Positions 24,205 to 33,150 of a stretch of 64,000 bases of DNA are shown here, piece by piece. The notes under the pieces were generated by a model. The model made no database searches and was not told the origin of the DNA. It saw nothing but the letters and a program-made list of their open reading frames with translations. How positions within the stretch are numbered: position 1 is the stretch's first letter; the number at the start of each line of letters is the position of its first letter. The DNA is from Sphingobacterium sp. JB170 (GTDB taxonomy: Bacteria > Bacteroidota > Bacteroidia > Sphingobacteriales > Sphingobacteriaceae), in contig NZ_FUKU01000071.1 in assembly GCF_900163865.1 (NCBI RefSeq), forward strand, positions 1-64,000, in the 5' to 3' direction. The translations under genes were made by a program, and so were the position numbers.

Positions 24205-27189
24205 TTAAAGTGAAAAATTAACGCCTAGTAAAATGCTTCTTGCAGGAGGGTAGGGTAGATACTCAATTCCTAAGGAAGCAATTCCTCCACTTGATCCGTC
24301 CGTATTTACTTCTGGATCAAAACCTGTGTAGTTGGTTATAACAAATAGGTTTTGTCCAGTGAGTGAAATATTGAAATTTTTAAAAGTCGTTCCAATATCC
24401 CCCACGCGATAGCCAAGTGTCATGTTTGAAAGTTTCAAATAATCACCTTTTTCAAGGTAACGGGTTGACGGCGCTGCGGAGTTTGATGTCGACTCTTTTA
24501 CGCTGGTATCAAAAAACGCTGAGCCAATATTCCTCGATGAAAGGTTACTTATACCAAGTGTAGTTGCCGCTGTATTGTTGAATAGGTAATGGCCAAATGC
24601 ACCGTTCATATTAATACCTAAGCTGTACTTCTTATAGGTGAGATTGGTTGAAATACCGAGCAGCGTACTCGGATTTGGACTATTAACATAAAACTTGTTT
24701 GTCGCTGGATCATTCGTTGTGCTAATGCTACCATCTAGACCGAGGTATTGGCTCTGCCCTGTGGCAGGATCTATTCCTTCGTATTTAGCAAGGTACCAGA
24801 CATTTAGTGGTTGATCGTTGATCATGCGTTGTCCTGTCACCCCGGAGAAACCTTGACCTCGTAGTGCCGCTGTTTCATAATATCCAAGTAGACCCGAGAC
24901 ACTATTTTTCAGGAACGTGGCGTTTGCAGAGAGATCCCAATTCCAATCCTCTTTTCTAAGGATATTTCCTGTTAATGCTATCTCCACACCTTTATTTATA
25001 ATTTCGCCATCTAGATTCACCCAGATACGGCCTGCAGGTCCTGGAGGAGCAAGCGTTTGTTCAAATAAGGCATCCGTCGTACTTTTTTTAAAAAAGTCAA
25101 CCGAACCGTAGAGTTTGTTTTTCCAAAGTGAAAAATCAATACCAGCATTTATTGTCGTCGAGGTTTCCCATTTTAGATCGTCATTTTTGATGTTGGTCTG
25201 GTTGTATACGCCCGTACCAAATACAAAGCGGTTAAGTGACGCTCCCGAAGGAAATTCTTGATTCCCTGTTCTACCCCAGCCGACGCGCAGTTTAAGCTGT
25301 TCGATATTCTCGTTGCCTTTTAAGAAGCTTTCTTCGGCAATGTTCCAGGCGAAAGCCAGGGACGGAAAGATAGCATATTTATTGTTTTTACCAAATTTCG
25401 TGGACCCATCTCGACGGACCGTTGCGGTGAGTAAATAGCGATCCATGTAATTGAATGCTCCCCTCACAAATTGAGATTGAAGCTCATTTGTTGGACTGCG
25501 GTAGGAGTTGATCTCCCGTGTGTTTATTTCTGTGTATTGCAGATAATCCCAGTAATCAAGGCCCAAATAATCAAAACCACGACCGTAGCTCATATTATTG
25601 TTCAAGTCATAGCTGAGAAATTCGTAACCAGCAACTGCATTCACGTTTAGTTTTTCTGTTACTTGCTTGTTGTAGGAAAGTGTGTGGGTCATTTGAAGAT
25701 TGGTCTCGCCATTATTCGAAATGAAAGCTTCTTCATTTTTCTCGTCACTTGGGTTGATAATACCAGCCCTGTACATTCCGCGACGATTTCCTATTTGACG
25801 CATTACACTATAAATAAATTTATATTCCAGTTCATCGGTAATCTTGTAGGAAGGCGCTAGGTTTGCCACTATTGTATTAGTTACGCCATGATCTTTAAAT
25901 GCATCGATGCTCGCTAGCGGGTTACGTGTGGTGCTGCTAACAAAAGTGAGATCGCCATTTTCATCGCGGAGAGGCCGGGTAGGGTTCCACTGTAATGCCT
26001 GTGAAATCAAGTTTCCTTGTGAACCTACCATCGCATTTACCTGCGCATATTGGTTATTCATTTGCGTTGCAAACAAGGAAAAATCCAACCCTAGTTTTTT
26101 GCTTTCCAGAAAACGGAAGTTTCCCGTGAAATTTGTCGTATATTTTTTTAGTTTCGAACCTAAAAGTATTCCTTGCTGATCCATATATCCGCCGGATAGC
26201 CGATACTTACCTTTCTCGGTTCCACCAGAAATGTCAGCGTAATAATTCTGGGTGATTGCGTTGCGGCTGATGGCTTTAAATGCATCCTCATCGTCGCCGA
26301 AATCGACGTCACCAATTTCCTCTGGCGTATAATAATTTACGGCGTTTCGGAATTCGTTAGCATCGAGTATTTGGGGATACTCACGCATTCGTGAAGTTCC
26401 TGTGGATGCGCCGACCGAAATTACGGGCTCGCCTATTTGTCCCTTTTTGGTCGTAATAAGAATTACCCCGTTGCCCCCCCTAGAACCGTAGATTGCGGTT
26501 GCCGAGGCATCCTTGAGTATATCCATACTCGTGATATCACCGGGATTTAGGTAGGTGAGCGGGTTTCCGCGATCTGAGGAAAAATCACCGCGACCAGCAG
26601 GCAACGGAGAATTTCCCGACATTGGGACACCATCTAGTACGAATAGTGGATTGTTTCCTGCTCGGATTGAGGAGTTCCCTCGTATGCGTACGGTCACTGC
26701 ACCACCAGGCTGTCCCGTGTTATTTATAACCATCACCCCTGGAGTTTTACCTTGTATCAGCTGGTCGGGGCTTGTCATAATGCCTCTGTTAAAGTTTTTT
26801 TCACTGATTGTAACCATAGCACCTGTAAGGTCTTTTTTACGAGCTGTACCGTATCCAACGACCACGACTTCGTCAAGGTCTTGCCCTAAATTGGGCTCTA
26901 ATGTTATGTTTGCTTGCGTTCCTTGTACTGGAAATTCTTGTGTTACATATCCAATAAAGGATATTTCGAGCAACGGGTTCGTTGGAACATCTTTTAGTGA
27001 AAATGTTCCGTTATTGTCCGAAGAGGTAGCGTTGTTCGTACCTTTAACTTTGATGGTTGCACCGATGACCGGAGCTCCCGTCTCATCAACGACCTTCCCT
27101 TGAACCTCAGTTGTTTGGGCAAAGGATCTTATTGAAATCAATGTAAGTGTCAGTACGAGAATATATCGTACGAGCAGATTAAGCTTCAT
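24205..27189 (-). CDS. susC: SusC/RagA-family TonB-dependent outer-membrane transporter
   Basis: This 994-residue protein has a signal peptide (ends SFAQ, about residue 25). Next comes a CarboxypepD_reg domain (about 28-105, VQGKVVDETGAPVIGATIKV). The SusC hallmark LDEVVVVGYGTARKKDLTGA is at about 114-133, followed by a TonB plug (about 135-245) and a 22-strand-type barrel to the C-terminus (ends ILLGVNFSL). It imports substrates captured by SusD with energy from TonB. The pair is not accompanied by an ECF sigma/anti-sigma or hybrid two-component regulator in the next 860 bp. Gene symbol denotes the family only. Confidence 0.94.
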   Translation of the reverse strand: MKLNLLVRYILVLTLTLISIRSFAQTTEVQGKVVDETGAPVIGATIKVKGTNNATSSDNNGTFSLKDVPTNPLLEISFIGYVTQEFPVQGTQANITLEPNLGQDLDEVVVVGYGTARKKDLTGAMVTISEKNFNRGIMTSPDQLIQGKTPGVMVINNTGQPGGAVTVRIRGNSSIRAGNNPLFVLDGVPMSGNSPLPAGRGDFSSDRGNPLTYLNPGDITSMDILKDASATAIYGSRGGNGVILITTKKGQIGEPVISVGASTGTSRMREYPQILDANEFRNAVNYYTPEEIGDVDFGDDEDAFKAISRNAITQNYYADISGGTEKGKYRLSGGYMDQQGILLGSKLKKYTTNFTGNFRFLESKKLGLDFSLFATQMNNQYAQVNAMVGSQGNLISQALQWNPTRPLRDENGDLTFVSSTTRNPLASIDAFKDHGVTNTIVANLAPSYKITDELEYKFIYSVMRQIGNRRGMYRAGIINPSDEKNEEAFISNNGETNLQMTHTLSYNKQVTEKLNVNAVAGYEFLSYDLNNNMSYGRGFDYLGLDYWDYLQYTEINTREINSYRSPTNELQSQFVRGAFNYMDRYLLTATVRRDGSTKFGKNNKYAIFPSLAFAWNIAEESFLKGNENIEQLKLRVGWGRTGNQEFPSGASLNRFVFGTGVYNQTNIKNDDLKWETSTTINAGIDFSLWKNKLYGSVDFFKKSTTDALFEQTLAPPGPAGRIWVNLDGEIINKGVEIALTGNILRKEDWNWDLSANATFLKNSVSGLLGYYETAALRGQGFSGVTGQRMINDQPLNVWYLAKYEGIDPATGQSQYLGLDGSISTTNDPATNKFYVNSPNPSTLLGISTNLTYKKYSLGINMNGAFGHYLFNNTAATTLGISNLSSRNIGSAFFDTSVKESTSNSAAPSTRYLEKGDYLKLSNMTLGYRVGDIGTTFKNFNISLTGQNLFVITNYTGFDPEVNTDGSSGGIASLGIEYLPYPPARSILLGVNFSL

Positions 27190-27510
27190 AAGTTTTAGTT
27201 TTAGTAAGATTAGTTATTAGATGACTGTGTTTGTGTAAGTGGTTTCTACATAGACTCTGGTTTTAAGTGTATATTAGTTAATTTAAAAATTTGTGTCGCG
27301 AATTAGCAGGCGTTATAAAAACCCTCCGCATACTTACCGAATAAATCGACTCGGCCTTAAGATTTTATTTATAATTATAAACGGTTTCCAAAACATAGAT
27401 AAATGCGGTTAATCTAAAATAAGAAAAAAGGTGAAATAATTGGATGTTTTTTAAAAACTGGGCGTAGGCTATCAGTCCTTTTCGCTCATGGGACCCAATA
27501 GGCGATGTAA

Positions 27511-27518
27511 TAACTTTG
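27511..27518 (+). promoter_or_regulatory. Possible -7 promoter motif (TAACTTTG) of an orphan transcript
   Basis: An exact TAnnTTTG match on the plus strand has no gene downstream before the terminator at 27942. There is no clear -33 element. Confidence 0.25.
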
Positions 27519-27941
27519 GAACTGAATTCCAGAGATACCGCTTAGTAACAATTAAAATGTTAACCGAGTGATTCGATTCTTCCGTATGACCTAAAAAAAA
27601 TCATTTATTGAAGCCTTTTATGTTTGAAAGTAGAGTCCTAAGGACTTTATTACCCATTTTGTTTTCTCATAATTTAGTAGTTTCTTGAAACGTTTTTCGA
27701 ACCATAGTGGTGAAATTAAACTTGAAAGAAAAGGTTGACGTGTTTTCTTAATATTGATCCGTTAGAAGTTAGTGTCATTTCTAATGATGTAATAACCTGG
27801 GAAACTATGCAAATAATTACAGCTATTCGCGAACCAAAGGGAGATAGGAACTGCCAGAAAAACTGCGGTCGAACATTTAGGGCCTCTACGACGGGGTAAC
27901 CATTATAGAATTTTAGCTCACGAAAAAATTGGCAGTGTAAA

Positions 27942-27967
27942 GAGCGCTGTGTCAGCGCTCCTTTTTT
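27942..27967 (+). terminator. Orphan intrinsic terminator
   Basis: An 8-bp GC-rich stem (27942-27949 with 27953-27960, 3-nt loop) is followed by a run of six U. It is nested in an outer 6-bp inverted repeat (27931-27936 with 27968-27973). No plus-strand gene ends before it, so it may terminate a small RNA. Confidence 0.7.
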
Positions 27968-28052
27968 ACTGCCATTATGCCGTAGACTTTTGGTTGGGCG
28001 GTGCGGATTCGCTTTACCTCTACTACCTTTTGTTCTTTTTTTGGATATGATT

Positions 28053-28586
28053 TTATTCTTTTCTTCTATAATGCAGTTGGATTAATCCTGTCTCGAAAGC
28101 TTTTGTATGTACAAGTTCAAGTAATTGCTCAGGTCTTCCTTCTTTGAACAATCTTGTTCCATTTCCTAATAAAACCGGCACGACCGAAATGATATACTCG
28201 TCTATTAAGTCGTGATTCATCAGTTCATTGATTACTTCTGCTCCACCGTCACAATATATGTTTTTCCCATTTTCGGATTTAAGACGATCAACCAAATCGG
28301 GTAAATTTCCAGTATAAAAAGTCGTTCTGCCTACACTCGGTCTTTCGGTTCTTGTTACGACATAAACATCTCTCTGTCCATTATCGTAATGAGATGTACC
28401 AATTTCATTAATGACATAATCATAGGTTCTTCTACCGATAATTAAAGTGTCGATTGTTTCTGTAAATTTTGCATATCCATAATCTTCACCCTCTTTTTCT
28501 ACGAGTTTCAAGAAACTGAGATCGTCATTGGGTTTTGCAATATAGCCGTCTAAACTTGTTGCAATGAAAAGTGAAATTTTTCGCAT
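28053..28586 (-). CDS. Dihydrofolate reductase-like protein (RibD_C family)
   Basis: This 177-residue protein has the DHFR-like RibD C-terminal fold. Visible blocks are the opening RKISLFIATSLDGYIAKPND (residues 2-21), LIIGRRTYDYVI (about 48-59), NIYCDGGAEVINELM (about 108-122) and the closing VVPVLLGNGTRLFKEG. These proteins are NADPH-dependent reductases, and in this stand-alone group the substrate is usually unknown. It is not the housekeeping FolA. An AraC regulator gene lies 73 bp upstream on the same strand and may control it. Confidence 0.88.
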   Translation of the reverse strand: MRKISLFIATSLDGYIAKPNDDLSFLKLVEKEGEDYGYAKFTETIDTLIIGRRTYDYVINEIGTSHYDNGQRDVYVVTRTERPSVGRTTFYTGNLPDLVDRLKSENGKNIYCDGGAEVINELMNHDLIDEYIISVVPVLLGNGTRLFKEGRPEQLLELVHTKAFETGLIQLHYRRKE

Positions 28587-28659
28587 ATGTTGTAGTTTTT
28601 AGATGTTTCTGTAAAATTAGTTTTAGGAAACAATTGATACTTTGTAAAAATGCGACATT

Positions 28660-29394
28660 TTAAAGTTGCGATGGCGAAAAACCCGTATTTCGTTTGATTT
28701 CATTGGCAAGATGCGAATGGTCATAATAGCCACATTCAAAAGCAATATCTAAAAAACTTCGACTTTTACTTGAATTTTTGATTATACCCAAAGCGTTTTG
28801 AAAGCGGATAATATTTGAATATTCTTTTGGTGACAATCCGATATACTTTTTAAAACTTCGCTCTAATTGCCTTACTGTTGTGAAATTTCGTTTTGATAGC
28901 ATGCCAATACTGATTTGTCCGTTCGTGGAGTGGATGTCATTGATTACGGATTGTAATGGATTAGATTTATCTGCTTTCCTGTCGGTATAAAATTGATTGA
29001 GATAATTGAAAGGGTTTTTAAAAATTTCATCAATCTTAAATGAATTGGGTTTTTCAAACTCAACCGTTTCGTTAGTCAATACATTTTGTGAGGCATCGTT
29101 ATAAAAATTAGGAAAGGTTCCAGGTTTGAAACAGACTCCTAACAAATGCGTATCGCAGTCAATATAACTGTCCTTGAATGATGTCATTGCACCAACTACA
29201 TAGGTTTTTCCGAACTCCATATAAAACGAGCCATTATCAGTCAAACAATTAACTCCCAAATTCATTACTATACCTGCACAGCCATCTGGAAAAACCCGCT
29301 CCCATTGTTTGTTGTGTTGGTTTCCTTTCAGTTCCCAATAGAAATGAATAAAGGATTTTAAGTCGTTGTAGGGCTTTATCTTTCGGTATTCCAT
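28660..29394 (-). CDS. AraC-family transcriptional regulator
   Basis: This 244-residue regulator has an N-terminal sensing domain of the DUF6597 type (IHFYWELKG, VFPDGCAGIVMNLG). The C-terminal pair of AraC helix-turn-helices (about 150-244) includes LSKRNFTTVRQLERSFKKYI and FLDIAFECGYYDHSHLANEI. A TAGTTTTG -7 motif is upstream (29454-29447 on the minus strand). It probably regulates itself or the adjacent reductase gene. Confidence 0.88.
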   Translation of the reverse strand: MEYRKIKPYNDLKSFIHFYWELKGNQHNKQWERVFPDGCAGIVMNLGVNCLTDNGSFYMEFGKTYVVGAMTSFKDSYIDCDTHLLGVCFKPGTFPNFYNDASQNVLTNETVEFEKPNSFKIDEIFKNPFNYLNQFYTDRKADKSNPLQSVINDIHSTNGQISIGMLSKRNFTTVRQLERSFKKYIGLSPKEYSNIIRFQNALGIIKNSSKSRSFLDIAFECGYYDHSHLANEIKRNTGFSPSQL

Positions 29395-29446
29395 TGTTTT
29401 TAGGGTATGGTTCTACACTAACCGCCAACTCATTCATCGAGTGTTA

Positions 29447-29454
29447 CAAAACTA
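29447..29454 (-). promoter_or_regulatory. -7 promoter motif (TAGTTTTG) of the AraC gene
   Basis: The octamer matches TAnnTTTG on the minus strand, 52 bp before the ATG of the AraC gene. Confidence 0.35.
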
Positions 29455-29689
29455 AACAAAAAACTCAAATGTCGGTCGATTCGATATGCTGAATTCGGTT
29501 TACACGAGGTCTGATACGGGTTTCGCTTTACCGACCGGTGGGCACGCAACAAAACAAAAATCCCAAATGAATTATTTAGCCTCTGAACACCAAGTGTAAC
29601 CCTCACTGCAACTTTGCAAGCCCTGCTTGCTCACCTAACTGATTTAGTCAAAATAAAAATTTAGGCACCCTAGAAGAGAACCGAAAATA

Positions 29690-29823
29690 GAGCAAATACC
29701 TATTGACGAAGCAATGGAACTTCTCTGTAAATGCGGTATTACCGTGGCATAGGAAGATAGCGAACTGATTTTAGGATTTCTATACAACCTCACGATTATA
29801 GTTGTCCGTGAACGCTTTTGTTG
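29690..29823 (+). pseudogene. Remnant of the small gene that precedes Bacteroidota serine recombinases
   Basis: One frame reads IPIDEAMELLCKCGITVA, then a stop, then EDSELILGFLYNLTIIVV. From memory, this matches the short (about 75-residue) proteins often encoded just before serine recombinases in this phylum and sometimes annotated as PTS IIBC-like. The internal stop and the absence of a start mark it as decayed. It lies directly upstream of the recombinase relic at 29833. Confidence 0.5.
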
Positions 29824-29832
29824 AATAGTTTT

Positions 29833-30802
29833 AAAAGAAAAATTCAAAGACCGACTGACCTTATCCGGTTTACCGAAGGGGAAGGTTCAGCCGTAACGCA
29901 GGTGATGCCTATCAAATGGTTAGCAAACGTAATAAACTAAACAAAAAACTACTGGCGGAAGAACAATCTTTAGGTCCGTCGGTCCTTTCCCGTCAATAAG
30001 AAGATGTTTCCTATATACCTCTCCGTTCCCGAAGTAGAGAATGACCGCGGCGTTTAAGGGGCAGAGCGCCCGTTCTGCTATCGACAAGAGCAAAGTCGAT
30101 GGACGAAAACACATTGCGTCAAAAGAACTTGAAGTATCAGGCATGCATTGGGTTTTTAACGAAATAGCAAAAGGTGGGTTTTGCCTGTGACCAAGTGCTG
30201 CAAAAAATGAGCACCTTATTCCAGCCAAATAAAGGCTGAAATGATTTCCACGTAGCCATATGCAACTCGAAATACTTTGGGAAAATATACATAACCAAAT
30301 TCAAGGTGAGAAAAGCACATCTTGTACAAGGTCAGCACTAACCGCTAATAACCAAAGACCTTTTTAATATGGCGCAACTGATATTAGACGGAAATAAAAA
30401 TAGATAAACTACGTGCAAGGTTATCTGTAGCACGCAACAATCTGCTGTCTGAAATTATTGATGATGTATACCGCGAAATCAAAGATGAATGTAGGGAAAC
30501 GGATCGATCGTTTGAAAGAACAGTTGAGCAAGGACGGTACTGATGCCTAGAAAATTAATCTAGAAACATCTCTGGAAACGGCTTTAAAGTAGATAAAAAA
30601 CATTCCGAAAATATACGGCGAGGGTGCGATAAACAAAAGGCCAGATATAATCGGTTCGATACTCCCGGAACAATTGGAGTTTAGCGAAAAAATCGCTCGC
30701 TCGTTCGAATGTAGTCGTAAGAGATATCTTTCATATAATCAATTGATTACCTCCGAAATAAAAACAGGAGAAGCGATAATAATCATTTCTCCTGTTTAGT
30801 AG
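29833..30802 (+). pseudogene. Decayed serine site-specific recombinase, copy 1
   Basis: Fragments in different frames follow the order of a Bacteroidota serine recombinase. GRFSRNAGDAYQMVS (end of resolvase domain) is near 29884, and IYLSVPEVENDRG is near 30013-30050. HVAICNSKYFGKIYITKFK with VRKAHLVQGQH and PLITKDLF (recombinase domain) is at 30250-30370. LILDGNKN is near 30380, ARNNLLSEIIDDVYREIKDE (coiled coil) near 30435-30495, and YGEGAINKRPDIIGSILPEQ near 30615-30675. The catalytic serine N-terminus is missing, and there are many stops and frameshifts. It ends in a terminator repeat that recurs next to tRNA-Glu. It is certainly inactive. Confidence 0.8.
30761..30802. repeat. 42-bp terminator repeat, copy 1
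   Basis: These 42 bases recur at 33936-33977 with one difference (30786 T, 33961 C). The unit contains an 11-bp inverted repeat (30762-30772 with 30787-30797) and ends in TAGTAG. At the second site it is the terminator of tRNA-Glu. Here no tRNA follows, which marks an old junction. Confidence 0.85.
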
Positions 30803-30881
30803 TTCAAACTGAACAAATCTCGAAACATTTTTTTAGAGATTTGGAACTATTATCATCATTAAATACTGAATAATCTAATCT

Positions 30882-31142
30882 TTAGTAAACATCCCCCTTT
30901 ATATATTCTGCAATACAGAGAGGGGCTTTAATGGCAACTCTACTTACCAAAATTGAAAATTCGGCAAGCACAATCAACGGAATGGAAGTGAGTAAACTCC
31001 CCTGTATAATGTTTAGGTGCGATGTTGTTTTGATTTCGCTTAATAACGAGCTGACTATCGTAATCGACCAACGCAATCCTCTTGATATCAGAATAATGAC
31101 GGCCGTACTAAGCCATAATCGGATTTTATTTTCTTGGATTAT
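30882..31142 (-). pseudogene. N-terminal fragment of an MFS transporter (CynX/NimT-like)
   Basis: Immediately after the stop of the flavodoxin-RidA gene, and in the same frame, 86 codons continue without an ATG. They read ENKIRLWLSTAVIILISR, RWSITIVSSLLSEIKT and GSLLTSIPLIVLAEFSILVS. The spacing of these blocks resembles the first two helices of CynX/NimT-type MFS transporters. The fragment then ends at a stop, far short of about 400 residues. It is either the truncated head of a co-transcribed transporter gene or a chance membrane-like frame. Confidence 0.45.
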
Positions 31143-32285
31143 TTATTCCACTTCAAAAATTGCCGATATAGAAACCGATGAGCCAACAGGCAAAGAATAT
31201 GCTCCACCTGTATTTCGTGTGTGTTTGCCTTTTTCTCCAAATATTTCAACAGTAAGATTGGAAGCAACATTCATCAAATCTGCATGTTTAGTGTAATCGG
31301 CTGTTGTATTGAACGTTCCTACAAGTTGCACACATTTTTTTACCTTGTTCAAATCGCCACCAACCGCATCTTTCAAGATTGCAATGATGTTTAGCATAGT
31401 TTGCTTTGTTGCTTCCTGTACCTGTTCTTCGTTTACATCTATGCCTAATTTTCCAGCATTCAAAATTTTGCCGTCTTTTAATGATACCTGATTGATAAAT
31501 ACCAAATTTCCGGAACGTGAAAAGAGTTCATAATTTCCAACAGATTTGGGCAATGTAGGCAACACGATATTCTTTTCGTTCAATACATCATTGATTGACA
31601 GTTGTTTTGTTTCCTTTGCTGTTACAGTTTTAGAAAATGTACCTTTCAAAGCGGAAGCGACTTTTGCAAAGTTTTTGCCTTGTAACGCTGCCAAATAACG
31701 TTCGCTTTCACTTGGTCTTGCTGTATTTTTCAAAGAAGCAAGACTTGTGGTCCCCAAAACAGAATTTCCCTGGGGAATGTTTTTGTCAATGTTTTCATAA
31801 CCTCTGATACCGTTTGAAACCAATACCATTCCGTGAACAGCTAAACTATTCCAAAACGACTGTAAAGCCAATTCTTTTCCTGCTCCGCTTCCTGCTGACA
31901 TAAAAACAGTCGCCGGCATTCCCTCTAATGCGTGGTTTGTCCACAGATCAGTTGTCTTCGACAGAAATTCACTCATTCCTGTACTGATATTGCCAAAATA
32001 AACAGGCGAACCAAACGCAATGCCATCATAAGTTGGCAATTCTTCAACCGTGGCAACAGGAATATCCTTTAATTTCGGATTTACAGAAACCTTAGCTTGT
32101 TTGACAACAGCCGTTACATGTTGATCGCTTTCAATACCTTTAGCTACTTCTTTTGCCAATTCATACGTTCCGCCATTATCGGAATAGATGAGAACCAAAA
32201 TTTTGGTTGTTTTTTCCTGTGCCATAATCGTATTTGTTGTAAATGTTAATAATATTCCAGTGAAGAAGGTACATAACTTTTTCAT
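31143..32285 (-). CDS. Secreted flavodoxin-RidA fusion protein
   Basis: This 380-residue protein joins two domains that are usually separate. After a signal peptide (residues 1-22, ending TIMAQ) comes a WrbA-type flavodoxin domain (about 27-190). It has the FMN phosphate loop in YSDNGGTYELAKEVAKG, then IAFGSPVYFGNISTGMSEFL and TVFMSAGSGAGKELAL. After a linker, residues about 240-380 form a YjgF/RidA-like domain (VFINQVSLKDGKILNAGKLG, and the closing YSLPVGSSVSISAIFEVE). RidA proteins deaminate reactive imines, and WrbA-like domains reduce quinones. What the fusion does in the periplasm is unknown. A divergent AraC regulator gene starts 70 bp away, so it is probably inducible. Confidence 0.82.
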   Translation of the reverse strand: MKKLCTFFTGILLTFTTNTIMAQEKTTKILVLIYSDNGGTYELAKEVAKGIESDQHVTAVVKQAKVSVNPKLKDIPVATVEELPTYDGIAFGSPVYFGNISTGMSEFLSKTTDLWTNHALEGMPATVFMSAGSGAGKELALQSFWNSLAVHGMVLVSNGIRGYENIDKNIPQGNSVLGTTSLASLKNTARPSESERYLAALQGKNFAKVASALKGTFSKTVTAKETKQLSINDVLNEKNIVLPTLPKSVGNYELFSRSGNLVFINQVSLKDGKILNAGKLGIDVNEEQVQEATKQTMLNIIAILKDAVGGDLNKVKKCVQLVGTFNTTADYTKHADLMNVASNLTVEIFGEKGKHTRNTGGAYSLPVGSSVSISAIFEVE

Positions 32286-32336
32286 ACTTATTTTTTATTT
32301 AAAGTTTGATGGCAAAATTAATAATGACGTTTTTAT

Positions 32337-32344
32337 TAACTTTG
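32337..32344 (+). promoter_or_regulatory. -7 promoter motif (TAACTTTG) of the AraC gene
   Basis: An exact TAnnTTTG match ends 11 bp before the ATG at 32356, in the divergent promoter region shared with the flavodoxin-RidA gene. Confidence 0.5.
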
Positions 32345-32355
32345 CCAAAAAGCAT

Positions 32356-33144
32356 ATGCAGAACGACAATGTGAAATGTGGCTTAACCGAAAAAAGTAAA
32401 GGTTTGTATGCAGATGATATATCAGCGGATGCTTACGTTTGGTATGAGAAAGATTGGCAACATGATGAATATGAGCATACTCATCAACGCTATCAATTAA
32501 CTTATGTAGAGGACGGTTATCAGTATTTTCACATTGACCAAAAAATATATCTCGTCCCGCAAAACCACGTTATCTGGATACCATCAAATATAGAACACAG
32601 CATAACCTCGGAAGCAAAAACCGTCAATTTAATGATTGTATTATTTAAAACGGTTTTTGAACAGGATTTTTATCAGGACGTTCACGTTTTTTCTGCACCA
32701 ACGGTATTGAAGGAAATGCTGTTGTATGCTTCTAAGTGGAATAAACTGTTAGCCGAAGAGCAGACTATCTTTTTAAGGGCAATTCTATACAGTCTGCCAT
32801 CCTTTTGTAATGAAAATAAATTTTTACAAATCCCTGTTCCTACCGATGCCCGTTTGATGCCGGTTTGCAATTACATAAACGCAAACTATCAATACAATTT
32901 TGATGTTGACAAACTTGCAGATAAAGCAAAAATGTCTGTACGCAGTTTGCAACGCATATTCAAACAAGAAACAGGTATAACGTTGCAGAAATATACGCAG
33001 TTAATTCGGCTTTTGAAAAGCATTGAATTGATTGATACAAAGCAATATACATTAAGTCAAATTGCTTTTAGGGTTGGCTACAAAAGTCTCTCGGCTTTTA
33101 CTTCTTCGTATTACGCTATAATGAAAGCGAAACCGAAAAAATAA
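32356..33144 (+). CDS. AraC-family transcriptional regulator (cupin sensor)
   Basis: This 262-residue regulator has an N-terminal cupin-like sensor (about 25-115, HDEYEHTHQRYQLTYVEDGY and VIWIPSNIEHSI). The C-terminal AraC helix-turn-helix pair (about 170-262) includes LADKAKMSVRSLQRIFKQET and LSQIAFRVGYKSLSAFTSSY. ATG 32356 is chosen, because a longer in-frame extension upstream would overlap the divergent gene and carries no domain. It most likely controls the divergent flavodoxin-RidA gene. Its 3' end abuts recombinase relic 2 within 10 bp. Confidence 0.87.
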   Translation: MQNDNVKCGLTEKSKGLYADDISADAYVWYEKDWQHDEYEHTHQRYQLTYVEDGYQYFHIDQKIYLVPQNHVIWIPSNIEHSITSEAKTVNLMIVLFKTVFEQDFYQDVHVFSAPTVLKEMLLYASKWNKLLAEEQTIFLRAILYSLPSFCNENKFLQIPVPTDARLMPVCNYINANYQYNFDVDKLADKAKMSVRSLQRIFKQETGITLQKYTQLIRLLKSIELIDTKQYTLSQIAFRVGYKSLSAFTSSYYAIMKAKPKK

Positions 33145-33150
33145 AAGTTC

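Larger units (their letters stand above)
27190..28052. other. Long intergenic region upstream of susC, no gene recognised
   Basis: I see no coding frame or recognisable pseudogene in this 860-bp stretch. It must hold the susC promoter on the minus strand, but no TAnnTTTG match is evident close to the ATG. On the plus strand it has a TAACTTTG motif at 27511-27518 and a strong intrinsic terminator at 27942-27967 with no gene between them. Confidence 0.6.

Noticed and set aside
26555..27103. Open plus-strand frame of 182 codons antisense to susC
   Set aside because: It lies fully inside a clear SusC gene and has no recognisable domain or promoter.
29920..30228. Minus-strand frame of 102 codons in the recombinase relic
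   Set aside because: The plus strand carries collinear recombinase fragments here, so the minus frame is a by-product.
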